The notes: generated from the sequence alone by a model not told the origin. A DNA stretch of 64,000 nucleotides from an uncultured Olsenella sp. (GCA_900540955.1 UQIF01000009.1:8111-72110), one strand, 5' to 3'. Positions 1-9,263 are shown, numbered from the stretch's first letter. Program-made: numbers and translations.

Positions 1-433
1 ACGACTGCATATAGCGGATATCGGGGTGACGGAAGAACTTCTCGGCGGCAAGCTGGGAATACGCGCCCTCCACACCCTGGCAGGCCACTCGCCCGCGCTT
101 GGGGAACACCTCGGGCGTTTCCTTTCGCGCCTGCTCGATGCGGGCGACGAGCTGGTTGTTCTCTGCGTCGCCAAGAAGCGCGTGCTGCCGCGCGCGGGAG
201 GCCTCCATGAGGAGCTCCATCATGACCTGGCCGTAGGTGGCGAGGTCGGCGGGGACGCGCCCGGCGGCGTCGGCGATCTTCTGGCGCTCGCGGGCGGGGT
301 CGAAGACGCGCTTGCCGTGGGCGCGCTTGTACTCCGCGACGCCGGCGGCGACCTCGGCGCGCTCACCGAACAGCTTGAAGATCTGGCTGTCGATACGATC
401 GATCTCGTCTCGAAGCTCGCTCAATTCCTTCAT
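1..433 (-). CDS. pheA: Chorismate mutase / prephenate dehydratase (P-protein), 3' end cut by window edge
   Basis: Bifunctional enzyme turning chorismate into prephenate and then phenylpyruvate, the phenylalanine branch. Only the first 144 codons lie in the window. Residues 1-90 read as an AroQ-type chorismate mutase (start MKELSELRDEIDRID, then LFGERAEVAAGVAEYK). From about residue 118 the dehydratase domain begins with RVACQGVEGAYSQLAAEKFF, the usual start of the PheA catalytic domain. The ATG is about 50 bases downstream of the aroC stop, so it is the last visible gene of the aro operon. The ACT regulatory domain expected at the C-terminus is out of view, so feedback control cannot be judged. 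Confidence 0.9.
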   Translation of the reverse strand, partial: MKELSELRDEIDRIDSQIFKLFGERAEVAAGVAEYKRAHGKRVFDPARERQKIADAAGRVPADLATYGQVMMELLMEASRARQHALLGDAENNQLVARIEQARKETPEVFPKRGRVACQGVEGAYSQLAAEKFFRHPDIRYMQS

Positions 434-483
434 GCAGTACCTTTCTGGGCCGGCGCTCGCGGGGTGCTCGCCGGCGGATCTTC

Positions 484-1608
484 TTAGCGGGTGGGGGCGG
501 CGGGCCAGGACAGAAGGGCGTCGGCGACGGCGCATGCGGCCACTGCCTCGACCACGGGGACGGCGCGGGTGACGGCGGTGGCGTCGTGGCGGCCGCGGAC
601 CGTGAGCTTAGCGGGCTCCATGCGCTCGAGGTCGACCGAGTCCTGCTCGATGCCGATGCTGCTGATAGGCTTCAGCGCGCAGCGGAAGTGCAGCGGCGCG
701 CCCGTGCTGATTCCGCCGAGGATGCCGCCCGCGTTGTTTGTCGAGGGCACGCATGCGCCTTCGCGCACCTCATACGGGTCGTTGTTCTGGCTGCCGCGCA
801 TGGCCGCGGCGGCGAAGCCGGCCCCGAACTCGATGCCCTTGACCGAGGGGATGCCGAAGACGGCATAGGCGATCGTGTTCTCGAGGCCGTCGAACATGGG
901 TGAGCCGACGCCTGCGGGAAGGCCGCAGGCGACGCACTCGACCACGCCGCCGACGGAGTCCTTCTGCGCCCGTGCCGCCATGATCGCCTCGGTCATGCGC
1001 CTCGCGGCGCCCTTGTCGATGGCGGGGAACTCACGCCCGTCTGCGAGCGCATCCATCTGGGCACGGAGCCGCTCTGCTGCGGCGGGGGAGTTGTCGAGCG
1101 CGCAGAAGTGCTCGTCGGCAACGCCTGCGCACTCGTCCACATGCGCCGCGATTCGTATGCCCTGCTGCTCGAGCCACTGCAGGCAGATGGCTCCCGCGAT
1201 GCACAGAGGCCCCGTGAGTCGCCCGGAGAAGTGGCCGCCGCCGGGGATGTCCTGCTCGCCGTGCCACTTCGCCCAGGCGGCGAAGTCGGCGTGGCCGGGC
1301 CTGGGGACGCCCATGATGTTTCCGTAGTCCTGGCTGCGGGTGTTCGTGTTCTCGATCACGGCGGCCAGGGGCGCTCCGCAGGTGCGGCCGTCCGGGTTCA
1401 GGCCCGAAAGGATGCGGACGGCATCCTTCTCCTTGCGCGGGGTGGTCCAGGGGGCGTTGCCCGGGGCGCGGCGCGCCATGAAGCCGGCAACGCGCTCCTG
1501 GTCGACGGCGATGCCGGAGGGCAGGCCCTCGACCACGCAGCCGACTCCCGCGGAGTGCGACTGCCCGAAAACGGTCACGCGCAGCGTGTTTCCGAAGCTG
1601 GAAGGCAT
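484..1608 (-). CDS. aroC: Chorismate synthase
   Basis: Makes chorismate from 5-enolpyruvylshikimate-3-phosphate with reduced FMN, the last common step of the shikimate pathway. The 374-residue protein starts MPSSFGNTLRVTVFGQSH; the ATG at 1608 has AAGGAG six bases upstream, so I prefer it over an in-frame ATG 18 bases earlier. The GxSH motif with the catalytic-region His is present, as are ENTNTRSQDYG and GGHFSGRLTGP. These read like the clostridial/Bacteroides branch of AroC rather than the classical actinobacterial one. It follows aroA after 48 bases in the same operon. Confidence 0.95.
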   Translation of the reverse strand: MPSSFGNTLRVTVFGQSHSAGVGCVVEGLPSGIAVDQERVAGFMARRAPGNAPWTTPRKEKDAVRILSGLNPDGRTCGAPLAAVIENTNTRSQDYGNIMGVPRPGHADFAAWAKWHGEQDIPGGGHFSGRLTGPLCIAGAICLQWLEQQGIRIAAHVDECAGVADEHFCALDNSPAAAERLRAQMDALADGREFPAIDKGAARRMTEAIMAARAQKDSVGGVVECVACGLPAGVGSPMFDGLENTIAYAVFGIPSVKGIEFGAGFAAAAMRGSQNNDPYEVREGACVPSTNNAGGILGGISTGAPLHFRCALKPISSIGIEQDSVDLERMEPAKLTVRGRHDATAVTRAVPVVEAVAACAVADALLSWPAAPTR

Positions 1609-1656
1609 GGTTCTCCTTATCTGCAAGAAAGGCTCTGTCCCTCTTTGCGTCGGTGG

Positions 1657-2949
1657 CTAGATCTCGGCGCAGGTGCCGCCGAGCGCGCGGAAGTCCTCAA
1701 AGAAGGCTGGGTAGGACTTGGCGACGCATTGGGCGCCACGGATGGCCGAGGGGCCCTGGGCGCGCGTGGCGAGCACGGCGGACATCATGGCGATTCGGTG
1801 GTCGTTCGCCGCGTCGGCCACGCCGCCGGAAAGCTTAGCCACGCCTTCGATCACAAGCCCGTCGGCGGTCTGGTCCACCTGGCCGCCCAGCGCGCGAACG
1901 GCGTCGGACACCGTCTGGAGCCGGTCGGACTCCTTGATCCTCAGGCGCTCCGCGCCGCAGATCGTCGTTGTGCCCTGGGCGCAGGCGGCGACGGCCGCGA
2001 GCGGGGGGACGAGGTCTGGGCAGGAGCGGACGTCTAGCTTGCAGCCCCTGAGCGTGTCCGGCCTTACGGTGACAGAGCTCGCGCCGCGCTCAACACGGGC
2101 GCCGAGCATCGCCAAGGCGGCGAGGACGGCGCGGTCGCCTTGTGTGCTCCGGAGGTTTACCCCCTCGACGGTCACTCCTTCTTTGGAGAGGGCTCCGGCG
2201 GCAAGCCAGAACGCGGCGTTCGACCAGTCCCCGCCGACACGGACCTGACCCGGGGTGTGCAGGCGCGACGCGGGCGGGACGCGGAACAGGAGCCCGCGGC
2301 GCTCGCCGTCGTCGAACTTCTCGCGCGTGACCTGGACGCCGAACTGCGCGAGCGCGGCGACGGTGATGTCGATGTAGGGAAGCGACTCGATGGGCTCGGT
2401 TACGAGGACCTCGCAGCCCCCGTCCATGAGGGGCGCCGCGAGCAGAAGCCCGCTCACATACTGCGAGCTCACGTTTCCTGCGATCGCGTAGCGGCCCGAC
2501 TCGAGCTTGCCGCGCACGGCGAGCGGCATGTTTCCCTGGGGGCCTAGAAGCGCCCCATGGGCAACGAGCTCCTCGTAGAGGGGCGAGAGCGGCCGCTCGG
2601 GCAGCCTGCCGTGGCCCGTGAGGCTCGCGTCGCACCCCAGGGCCGCGACGACCGGCAAAAGGAACCTGAGCGTGGAGCCCGACTCCCCGCAATCGAGGAG
2701 CGCTCCGCGCTCGGGCGATCCCGCGGGCACGGGAACGACCCTGAAGCCCTTCTTCGTACGGGTGACGCGGGCGCCGAGCGCACGCATGCACGCCGCGGTG
2801 GCGTCGATGTCCTGGGAGGTGGTGTTGCAGTCGATGTCGGTCACGCCGTCGGCGAGGGCGGCGCAGATGAGCAGCCGGTGCGCCTCCGACTTGGAGGCGA
2901 CGGCCTCGATGCTGCCTGCGAGGGGGCCGGGGAAGATGCGCATGTCCAT
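1657..2949 (-). CDS. aroA: 3-phosphoshikimate 1-carboxyvinyltransferase (EPSP synthase)
   Basis: Joins PEP to shikimate-3-phosphate. About 430 residues, the normal family length. Family marks include SKSEAHRLLICAAL near the N-terminus (substrate phosphate binding), DCGESGSTLRFLLP, the KESDRL loop late in the protein and NDHRIAMM near the end. The start MDMRIFPG at 2949 has AGGAGG seven bases upstream. That ribosome site lies in the last codons of aroB, whose stop is at 2952-2954, so the two genes are probably translationally coupled. Confidence 0.95.
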   Translation of the reverse strand: MDMRIFPGPLAGSIEAVASKSEAHRLLICAALADGVTDIDCNTTSQDIDATAACMRALGARVTRTKKGFRVVPVPAGSPERGALLDCGESGSTLRFLLPVVAALGCDASLTGHGRLPERPLSPLYEELVAHGALLGPQGNMPLAVRGKLESGRYAIAGNVSSQYVSGLLLAAPLMDGGCEVLVTEPIESLPYIDITVAALAQFGVQVTREKFDDGERRGLLFRVPPASRLHTPGQVRVGGDWSNAAFWLAAGALSKEGVTVEGVNLRSTQGDRAVLAALAMLGARVERGASSVTVRPDTLRGCKLDVRSCPDLVPPLAAVAACAQGTTTICGAERLRIKESDRLQTVSDAVRALGGQVDQTADGLVIEGVAKLSGGVADAANDHRIAMMSAVLATRAQGPSAIRGAQCVAKSYPAFFEDFRALGGTCAEI

Positions 2950-2951
2950 GA

Positions 2952-4058
2952 TCAGGCCTCCTTGCCCGTGCCGCATCCGAGCTCGACGAGCTCGCGGAGC
3001 TCCGCCAAGGTGACGCGGCGAACCTCGACGGCGCCGATTCTTGCGGGGACCACGATGTTCATGGCGTCCCCGTGGCGCTTCTTGTCATGGGTCATGTAAC
3101 CGAAGATCTGCTCATGCGGTTGGTCGGTGTCCGTGGGAAGCCCCTGGGCGGCGACGGCCGCGACGATCGCGTCGCGCGTGGACGGCTCGCACCAGCCCTT
3201 CTTTGCGCATGCGCGCGCCATGCAGCACAGGCCGGCAGCCACGCTCGAGCCGTGCCCGAGCAAAAAATCGCTCGCCGCCTCGATGCCGTGGCCGATGGTG
3301 TGTCCGAGGTTGAGCGTCTGGCGCAGGCCGTGCTCGCGCTCGTCCGCGTCGACGACGTCGCGCTTTATGCGGACGTTCTCGGCGACGATGCGCGCGACCT
3401 CGTCCTCGGAGAACGCTTCGGAGACGAGGGGCCTTTGGGAAAGAAGGCGAAGCATCCCCGGGTCTGCGAGAACGGCGTGCTTCACGACCTCGCCGACGGA
3501 GTCGCGGAAGAGTGCGGGCTCGATGGTCCGCAGGCAAGCGACGTCCGCCACGACGGCCGACGGCTGCCAAAAGAAGCCGCAGAGGTTCTTGCCGTGCGAG
3601 AGGTCGACCGCGACCTTGCCGCCGACGCTCGAGTCCACCATGGCAAGAAGCGAGGTCGGAACCTGCACCACCTGAATGCCGCGCAGGTACATCGCGGCCG
3701 CGAGGCCCGCCATGTCGCCGGTGACGCCGCCGCCGAGCGCGACCACGACGTCGTCGCGCGTGAGCTGCTCCTCTGCGAGCGCCTCGAGAATGCCCTCGAG
3801 CGTCGAGAGTCGCTTGTGCTGCTCCCCGGCGGGGAAGGTGATGATGCTCGCCTTATAGCCCGCGTCCTCGAGCGATTTCTTCACCGCGTCTGCGTAGAGG
3901 GGCCCGACGTTCGTCTCGGTGACGACGCAGGCGCGTTCTCCGCCGGCTGCCTTGCGGGTCACGGCGCCGACGCCGGCGAGGTTTCCCACGCCGACGTGGA
4001 CCTCGTAGGAGCGCGAGGCGCAGCTCACGGGAACGACCGTCTCCATGGATTCGCTCAT
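2952..4058 (-). CDS. aroB: 3-dehydroquinate synthase
   Basis: NAD-dependent conversion of DAHP to 3-dehydroquinate, second step of the shikimate pathway. 368 residues. The NAD-binding GGGVTGDMAG, PTSLLAMVDSSVGGK, the metal-site GHTIGHGIE and the C-terminal HDKKR are all visible. There is no shikimate kinase fusion. Its ATG overlaps the tyrA stop as ATGA. aroD, aroE and aroK are not in the window. Confidence 0.95.
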   Translation of the reverse strand: MSESMETVVPVSCASRSYEVHVGVGNLAGVGAVTRKAAGGERACVVTETNVGPLYADAVKKSLEDAGYKASIITFPAGEQHKRLSTLEGILEALAEEQLTRDDVVVALGGGVTGDMAGLAAAMYLRGIQVVQVPTSLLAMVDSSVGGKVAVDLSHGKNLCGFFWQPSAVVADVACLRTIEPALFRDSVGEVVKHAVLADPGMLRLLSQRPLVSEAFSEDEVARIVAENVRIKRDVVDADEREHGLRQTLNLGHTIGHGIEAASDFLLGHGSSVAAGLCCMARACAKKGWCEPSTRDAIVAAVAAQGLPTDTDQPHEQIFGYMTHDKKRHGDAMNIVVPARIGAVEVRRVTLAELRELVELGCGTGKEA

Positions 4059-4957
4059 CGGCCTTCGATCTCCCTCTTAATGCGGTCGCCGTCGGCAAGA
4101 AGCCGCTCGAGCCTCTCGGCGTCGCCCTCGTCGATGGCGTCCTTGTAATCCTGCAGGTTCTTGATGATGGTGCCGAGCTCGTCCGAGAGGTAATCGGCGT
4201 TGTCCAGGAACAGCTCCGTCCACATGGGAGCGTTGAGCCTGGCCACGCGAGTGAGGTCGCGGTAGCTGCCGGCCGAGAAGCCATGGTGGTCGCGGGAGCT
4301 GGGGCTCTTTACGTAGGCGTTCGAGACGACGTGGCAGAGCTGGGAGGTGAAGGCGATCATGCGGTCGTGCACCGGCGCCGAGGCCAGCGTGAAGCTCCCG
4401 AACTGGCACGGGGCAAGAAGGGACTTCAGGCGCTCGAGGATCTCGACGCGCTCGAAGTCGTCCATGCCCTCGGGCGGCACGACGACCATCGGGGCGCCCT
4501 TGAACATGGTCGCGCGCGAGTGGGCGAAGCCGGAGTACTGGGTTCCCGCCATGGGGTGGCAGCCGACGAAGGTCCAGCCGCGGCCCTTGGCGATGGCGCC
4601 GCACTTCTCGCAGATAACGCGCTTCACGCCCACCGTGTCGATAACGATGGTGCCGTCGGCGATGAGCCCGGCCTTCTCGGCGAGCCAATCGATCGCGGAC
4701 TGCGGGTATCCTGCGAGCACGATGAGCTCGCAGGTCGGGATGGTCTTGTCGTCGAGCTCCCCGCGCACGGTCTCGATCTCGGCGAGCTCGAGCGTGCTCT
4801 TCGTACGGTTCCAGGCGTAGACGTCCACTCCCGCGGCGCGGAAAGCGCGCGCGAAGGAGCCGCCCATGAGGCCGAGCCCGACGACGCCCACGCGCCCGGG
4901 GACGAAGCTGTTTGCCGCGGCGTCTGCCTTGGGCGTGTTCGTTGTTTCGCCGGTCAT
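4055..4957 (-). CDS. tyrA: Prephenate dehydrogenase
   Basis: NAD(P)-dependent oxidative decarboxylation of prephenate to 4-hydroxyphenylpyruvate, the tyrosine branch. About 300 residues, with a Rossmann start (VGVVGLGLMGGSFARAF, residues ~21-37), the GCHPMAGTQYSG loop typical of TyrA, and a helical C-terminal dimerisation domain ending in DRIKREIEGR. No ACT domain is fused. The start MTGETTNTP has AGGAGG seven bases upstream, and the site overlaps the aroF stop; longer upstream frame extensions lack family similarity. Confidence 0.92.
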   Translation of the reverse strand: MTGETTNTPKADAAANSFVPGRVGVVGLGLMGGSFARAFRAAGVDVYAWNRTKSTLELAEIETVRGELDDKTIPTCELIVLAGYPQSAIDWLAEKAGLIADGTIVIDTVGVKRVICEKCGAIAKGRGWTFVGCHPMAGTQYSGFAHSRATMFKGAPMVVVPPEGMDDFERVEILERLKSLLAPCQFGSFTLASAPVHDRMIAFTSQLCHVVSNAYVKSPSSRDHHGFSAGSYRDLTRVARLNAPMWTELFLDNADYLSDELGTIIKNLQDYKDAIDEGDAERLERLLADGDRIKREIEGR

Positions 4958-4959
4958 TC

Positions 4960-5985
4960 CTAGGCCTCCTCGAGGTCGGCCGTGATCGCCTCGCGGATGA
5001 GGGCGATGCGGCGCATGGCATCGGAGAACATCTCGGGCGTGAGCGCCTGGGCGCCGTCCGACCATGCCTCGCTCGGGCAGTTGTGAACCTCTATCTCCAG
5101 CCCGTCGGCGCCGGCAGCCGTCGCGGCGTAGGCCGCGGGGCGCACGTAGCGTGTGTACCCGGTTGAGTGAGAGGGGTCGCCGACGACAGGCAGGTGGGTG
5201 AGGTGGTGAAGCACGGGGATGGCGTTGACGTCGAAGGTGTTGCGGGTGCGCGTCTCAAAGGTCCGGATGCCGCGCTCGCAGAGGATGACGTTCTCGTTGC
5301 CTTCGCTCATGATGTACTCGGCAGCCATGAGGAACTCGTCGATCGTCTCGGCCATGCCGCGCTTGAGCAGGATGGGCGTCTTCGTCTTTCCGACCTCTCG
5401 AAGCAGCGGGAAGTTCTGGGCGTTGCGCGCGCCGATCTGCATGATGTCGATCTTCTTGTCGACGAAGAGCTCGACGTCGCGCGGGTCCATGACCTCGGTG
5501 ACGACGGGCATGTTGAACTCGGCGCCGGCCTCCATGAGAAGGTCAAGGCCGCGCTCTCCCATGCCCTGGGAGGTGTAGGGGGAGGTGCGGGGCTTGAAGG
5601 CTCCGCCGCGGAGGATGGTCGCTCCCGCTTCCTTGCAGGCGCGGGCAATCACAAAGAGGTTGTCGCCCTCGACGGAGCAGGGCCCTGCCATGACCTGGAA
5701 GTTGCCGCCGCCGATCTTGACCCCATGGCCGCAGTCGATGACGGTGTCCTCGGGGTGGAACTTGCGGTTTGCCTTCTTGAAGGGCTCGGTCACGCGCTGA
5801 ACGCGCTCGATGATGTCCATGCTCTCGAGGAGGAAGGGATCGATCTTGGAGGTGTCGCCGATAATGCCGACGATCGTCTCTTCCTCGCCGGGGGAGACGT
5901 TCGTCTTATAGCCGCGATCCTCAATCCACTTGACGAAGTGGCTGAGCTGCTCCGCGGTGGCGGTGTTCTTTACGACGGCGATCAT
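4960..5985 (-). CDS. aroF: 3-deoxy-7-phosphoheptulonate (DAHP) synthase, type I-beta
   Basis: Condenses PEP and erythrose-4-phosphate, the entry step of aromatic synthesis. 341 residues. Residues 1-70 (MIAVVKNTATAEQLSHFV...) form the ferredoxin-like regulatory domain seen in Thermotoga-type enzymes; the KdsA-like barrel follows, with GPCSVE, LRGGAFKPRTSPYTSQG, QIGARNAQNF, LLKRGM and DPSHSTG. The start is placed at the ATG with AAAGGGGAAG just upstream. The frame stays open further upstream without family similarity. This is the first gene of the operon, so its N-terminal domain is the likely point of feedback by Phe/Tyr (inference). Confidence 0.93.
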   Translation of the reverse strand: MIAVVKNTATAEQLSHFVKWIEDRGYKTNVSPGEEETIVGIIGDTSKIDPFLLESMDIIERVQRVTEPFKKANRKFHPEDTVIDCGHGVKIGGGNFQVMAGPCSVEGDNLFVIARACKEAGATILRGGAFKPRTSPYTSQGMGERGLDLLMEAGAEFNMPVVTEVMDPRDVELFVDKKIDIMQIGARNAQNFPLLREVGKTKTPILLKRGMAETIDEFLMAAEYIMSEGNENVILCERGIRTFETRTRNTFDVNAIPVLHHLTHLPVVGDPSHSTGYTRYVRPAAYAATAAGADGLEIEVHNCPSEAWSDGAQALTPEMFSDAMRRIALIREAITADLEEA

Positions 5986-6452
5986 GTCTTCCCCTTTAAT
6001 TGGCGTATTAGAAAAGTCTAGAAATGTTAACACGGGGAGACTCTGGGAGAGCGTAAGGAAACAATGCTGTAGCAGCGGGTCATTAGGGGGCGAGGGCGTG
6101 GGGGCGTATGCCGTGCGCAGGGGGGGCGGGCCCGCGTGCGCGCGGACGCGCAATAGCCGTGGTGAATCCATGAGGCGCACATATGGTTGCGCTCGGCGCG
6201 CCTTCCCAAGGGCCTCGAGGCTGAGCAAATATGCTGAATTCCGCCCGGGGCGCCCTCCGCGCCGCGAACTCGTGAAAATGAGCGACTTAATTCTGATTTG
6301 TTAGGTAGAGGAGTCATATTGGAGAGACTCTTCTGCGCTTTAGGCGCTATTTGCCTCGCGCTGTGCGCGATCCGTGGATTAAGTCGTTGATTTTCGGGAC
6401 TTTGCGAGGGGCTGCTCGTGCCCTCACGTGTTCGAGCCCATGGCGGCGAGCC
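5986..6452. other. Intergenic region upstream of the aro operon
   Basis: About 470 bases without a convincing gene. It should carry the minus-strand aro promoter. On that strand TAATAC lies 16 bases before the aroF start region and TTAACA lies 14 bases before TAATAC, a spacing too short for confidence. No T-box, no aromatic-rich leader peptide and no attenuator were recognised. An inverted repeat CGACTTAA / TTAAGTCG lies at about 6283-6290 and 6380-6387; its meaning is unknown. Confidence 0.4.
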
Positions 6453-6482
6453 GTATAAGAAAGAAGCCCCGTTGCCGGGGCT
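6453..6482 (-). terminator. Rho-independent terminator of tRNA-Arg
   Basis: On the minus strand AGCCCCGG-CAA-CGGGGCT forms a strong hairpin followed by TCTTTCTT. It lies 12 bases past the tRNA-Arg CCA end. Confidence 0.8.
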
Positions 6483-6493
6483 CTGTAACTCTA

Positions 6494-6570
6494 TGGTGCG
6501 CCCAGGGGGGCTCGAACCCTCGACCTTCTGCTCCGGAGGCAGACGCTCTAATCCGCTGAGCTATGGGCGC
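6494..6570 (-). tRNA. tRNA-Arg(CCG)
   Basis: A 77-base cloverleaf. The acceptor stem GCGCCCA pairs with TGGGCGC and CCA is encoded. The D-arm is TAGCTCAGCGG..., the anticodon stem-loop TCTGC-CTCCGGA-GCAGA gives anticodon CCG (codon CGG), and the T-arm contains GGTTCGAGCC. It is a single transcription unit with its own promoter and terminator. Confidence 0.95.
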
Positions 6571-6582
6571 AGTGCGAGTGGA

Positions 6583-6612
6583 AGTATAGCGCAAGGTTGG
6601 AGAAAACCTCAA
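6583..6612 (-). promoter_or_regulatory. Promoter of tRNA-Arg
   Basis: On the minus strand TTGAGG and TATACT are separated by 18 bases, and TATACT ends 12 bases before the tRNA. The hexamers match sigma-70-type consensus well. Confidence 0.65.
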
Positions 6613-6748
6613 CGCGGGGTTACGACTTCGTAAGGTTGGGCACCATTCCTTTATATGTTTCGCCCAAGCGATAATATTGACCGAGCAACAGTTAACACTT
6701 TCGGCCGTTATGCAAATTGCCCCGGCCTTTTTATTTACTAGGAGCTGC

Positions 6749-9160
6749 ATGTCAGATATGAATAGCGAGCTGCATGGCCTCTCTTCCGAGGAGGTCGCGG
6801 CGCGTGTCGCCGACGGCCGCGTGAACCACGATACCGACGTCAAGACCAAATCAATCTGGCAGATCTTCGCCACTCATGCCTTCACGCTCTTCAACGCCGT
6901 CAATATCGGCATGGCGGCTCTCATTTTCTTTACCGGCGAGTATCGCAACATGCTGTTTCTCACCATCGTGGGCGCCAACCTCGTCATCGGCGTGTTCCAG
7001 GAGATTCGCGCGAAGCGCATGGTCGACAAGCTGACCCTCATCACGCAGAAGCAGGTCACGGTGATCCGTGACGGCTCCGAGTCGGCCATTGCGCCCTCCG
7101 AGCTCGTCCTCGACGACCTCATGCGCCTCTCCCACGGCGACCAGGTCCCTGCTGACAGCGAGGTCGTCGAGGGCAACGTCTACTGCGACGAGTCCCTGCT
7201 CACAGGGGAGTCCATTCCGGTGGCCAAGGTCCCCGGCTCCGAGCTGTTCTCGGGCAGCTTCATCGAGAGCGGAAGCCTTGTGGCTCGCGTGACCAAGGTC
7301 GGCCGCGACGGCTATGCCGCAAAGATCAACGCAGAGGCAAAGTACGTCAAGGACGTCAAATCCGAGATCCTCGCCACCTTGAAGGCGATCATCCGATTGG
7401 GGACCGGGCTTCTAATCCCGCTCGGAATCGGGTTGTTCCTCCGCACCGTGTTCATGGAGTCGGCGTCTGTCGAGAGCGCCATACTATCGACCACATCCGC
7501 GGTGCTTGGCATGATTCCGCAGGGCCTCGTGCTCCTCACCTCTACCGTGCTCGCCGTCGCGACCTCCCGCCTGGGCAGCCGCGGCGTCCTTGTGCAGCAG
7601 GCCTACTGCGTTGAGACCCTTGCCCGCGTCGATACGCTGTGCCTCGACAAGACAGGCACCATCACCTCCGGCGAGATGGAGGTGGCCCACGTGCAGAGCG
7701 CCGACGGCGTCGACGAGGGCCGCGCCGTCTCGGCCTTCACCGCCATCGCCAGGGCAAACTGCTCTGACGTCAACGAGACCGCGAGGGCGCTCCTTGCCTT
7801 CGGCGAGGGTTTCGGCGCGCAGGACGTGCCCCCTTCCGCTCGGGCCGTGGCCTTCAGCTCCTCTCGCAAGTACTCCGGTTGCGTTCTCGGAGATGGCCGG
7901 GGCCTCGTCATGGGAGCGGCGCAGTTCGTGCTGGGGGAGGAGCGCGCGGCAGAGGCCGACGCGCTATGCGAGGGGTTCGACGACATCGAGCGCCGCATGG
8001 TCGTCTGCGAGTGCGACGGCTTCACCGATCAAGACGGAATCGTCGGTGAGCCGACGATTTTGGCGTGCGTCGGCATTCGCGACAAGATACGCGACACCGC
8101 CCGCCAGACCATGGAGTACTTCCTAGAGCAGGGGGTCGAGCTCCGTGTGATCTCCGGCGACGACCCGCGCACGGTCTCCGCCATCGCGCGCCTTGCCGGC
8201 GTCCCCGAAGCCGATCTGTACGTCGACGCCTCCAAGCTCGACACCCCCGAGAAGCTCGACGCCGCCGTCGACGTGGCCCGCGTTTTCGGGCGCGTCACCC
8301 CTCAGCAGAAGCGCGAGCTCGTCGACGCCCTGCACAGGCGCGGGCGCACGGTGGCGATGACCGGAGACGGCGTGAACGACGTTTTGGCCCTTCGCGAGGC
8401 AGATTGCTCGATCTCCATGTCCTCGGGGTCGGCTGCGGCGCGCAACGTCTCGGAGATCGTCCTTGCGGACAACGACTTCGCGCACATGCCCGAGGTCGTC
8501 GCCGAGGGTCGTCGCTCCATCAACAATCTGCAGCGCTCGGCGTCTCTTTTCCTCGTCAAGACGGTCTTCGCTGCGGTTCTTGCGCTTATCTGCATCGTTT
8601 TGCCCCCGTATCCCTTCATCCCGATTCAGATGTCGCTCATCTCGACGACCGTCATCGGCGTTCCGTCGTTCGTTCTCGCGCTCGAGCCGAATAAGGAGCG
8701 CGTCAGGGGCAACTTCCTCGTCAATGTGCTGTCTCGTTCGCTTCCAGCTTCCGGCGCGATCATCGTTTTCCTTCTCCTTGAGCTCGTACTTGGCCGCCTC
8801 CTCGGCCACGAGTTCGATGAGATCTCGACTGTGTGCATGATCATCACGGTCGTCGTCGGCCTCGCCCTCATCTACCGCATCTCTCAGCCGTTGACCACCC
8901 TTCGAAAGCTGCTGCTTGCGAGCATGTCCGCGCTTGCCGTTCTCGCGTGCACGGTGGGCGGGTCTTTCTTCCACGTCGTCGCGCTCCCCTTCGACGTCGC
9001 GGTCGCGACCGTTGTGTTCTGCGTCCTCGCCGTTCTTCTCTTCGAGCGCTTCTCCACCGCGTTCGAGCGCAACGCCGACACCAACAGGTTCCTCGTTGCC
9101 GCCGTCGAGAGGATCGAAGGCGGAGTCCCTGCGCCCCGCTTCGCGAAGCCGAGGAAGTAG
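6749..9160 (+). CDS. P-type cation ATPase, CtpE-like (HAD-IC family)
   Basis: Membrane cation pump of about 803 residues. Visible marks: the actuator-domain TGES loop (CDESLLTGES), the phosphorylation motif DKTGT with Asp300, TGDGVND near residue 537, and about eight to ten membrane segments. The strings IPQGLVLLTS and VETLARVD before DKTGT resemble Mycobacterium CtpE, a calcium P-type ATPase. The canonical PEGL of transmembrane helix 4 reads P257-Q258-G-L, so a key ion-coordinating Glu is replaced. ATG 6749 has AGGAG four bases upstream; an in-frame ATG 72 bases earlier has no site. Possible promoter: TTTATA-16-TAATAT at about 6652-6679, weak. Ion specificity unknown. Confidence 0.85.
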   Translation: MSDMNSELHGLSSEEVAARVADGRVNHDTDVKTKSIWQIFATHAFTLFNAVNIGMAALIFFTGEYRNMLFLTIVGANLVIGVFQEIRAKRMVDKLTLITQKQVTVIRDGSESAIAPSELVLDDLMRLSHGDQVPADSEVVEGNVYCDESLLTGESIPVAKVPGSELFSGSFIESGSLVARVTKVGRDGYAAKINAEAKYVKDVKSEILATLKAIIRLGTGLLIPLGIGLFLRTVFMESASVESAILSTTSAVLGMIPQGLVLLTSTVLAVATSRLGSRGVLVQQAYCVETLARVDTLCLDKTGTITSGEMEVAHVQSADGVDEGRAVSAFTAIARANCSDVNETARALLAFGEGFGAQDVPPSARAVAFSSSRKYSGCVLGDGRGLVMGAAQFVLGEERAAEADALCEGFDDIERRMVVCECDGFTDQDGIVGEPTILACVGIRDKIRDTARQTMEYFLEQGVELRVISGDDPRTVSAIARLAGVPEADLYVDASKLDTPEKLDAAVDVARVFGRVTPQQKRELVDALHRRGRTVAMTGDGVNDVLALREADCSISMSSGSAAARNVSEIVLADNDFAHMPEVVAEGRRSINNLQRSASLFLVKTVFAAVLALICIVLPPYPFIPIQMSLISTTVIGVPSFVLALEPNKERVRGNFLVNVLSRSLPASGAIIVFLLLELVLGRLLGHEFDEISTVCMIITVVVGLALIYRISQPLTTLRKLLLASMSALAVLACTVGGSFFHVVALPFDVAVATVVFCVLAVLLFERFSTAFERNADTNRFLVAAVERIEGGVPAPRFAKPRK

Positions 9161-9263
9161 CCTTGGGTCTGTGTGGTTTTTGGCTCCGGTGCCATCTCCG
9201 CATCTCGCTCGGGTAGGCTTTTTTTGAGTTTATTCGTCCCGCGAGCAACCGAAAGGCCGCCTT

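Noticed and set aside
6027..6317. Short minus-strand frame upstream of aroF as a leader peptide
   Set aside because: 96 codons rich in Arg/Pro, no cluster of aromatic codons and no attenuator hairpin; it looks like chance.
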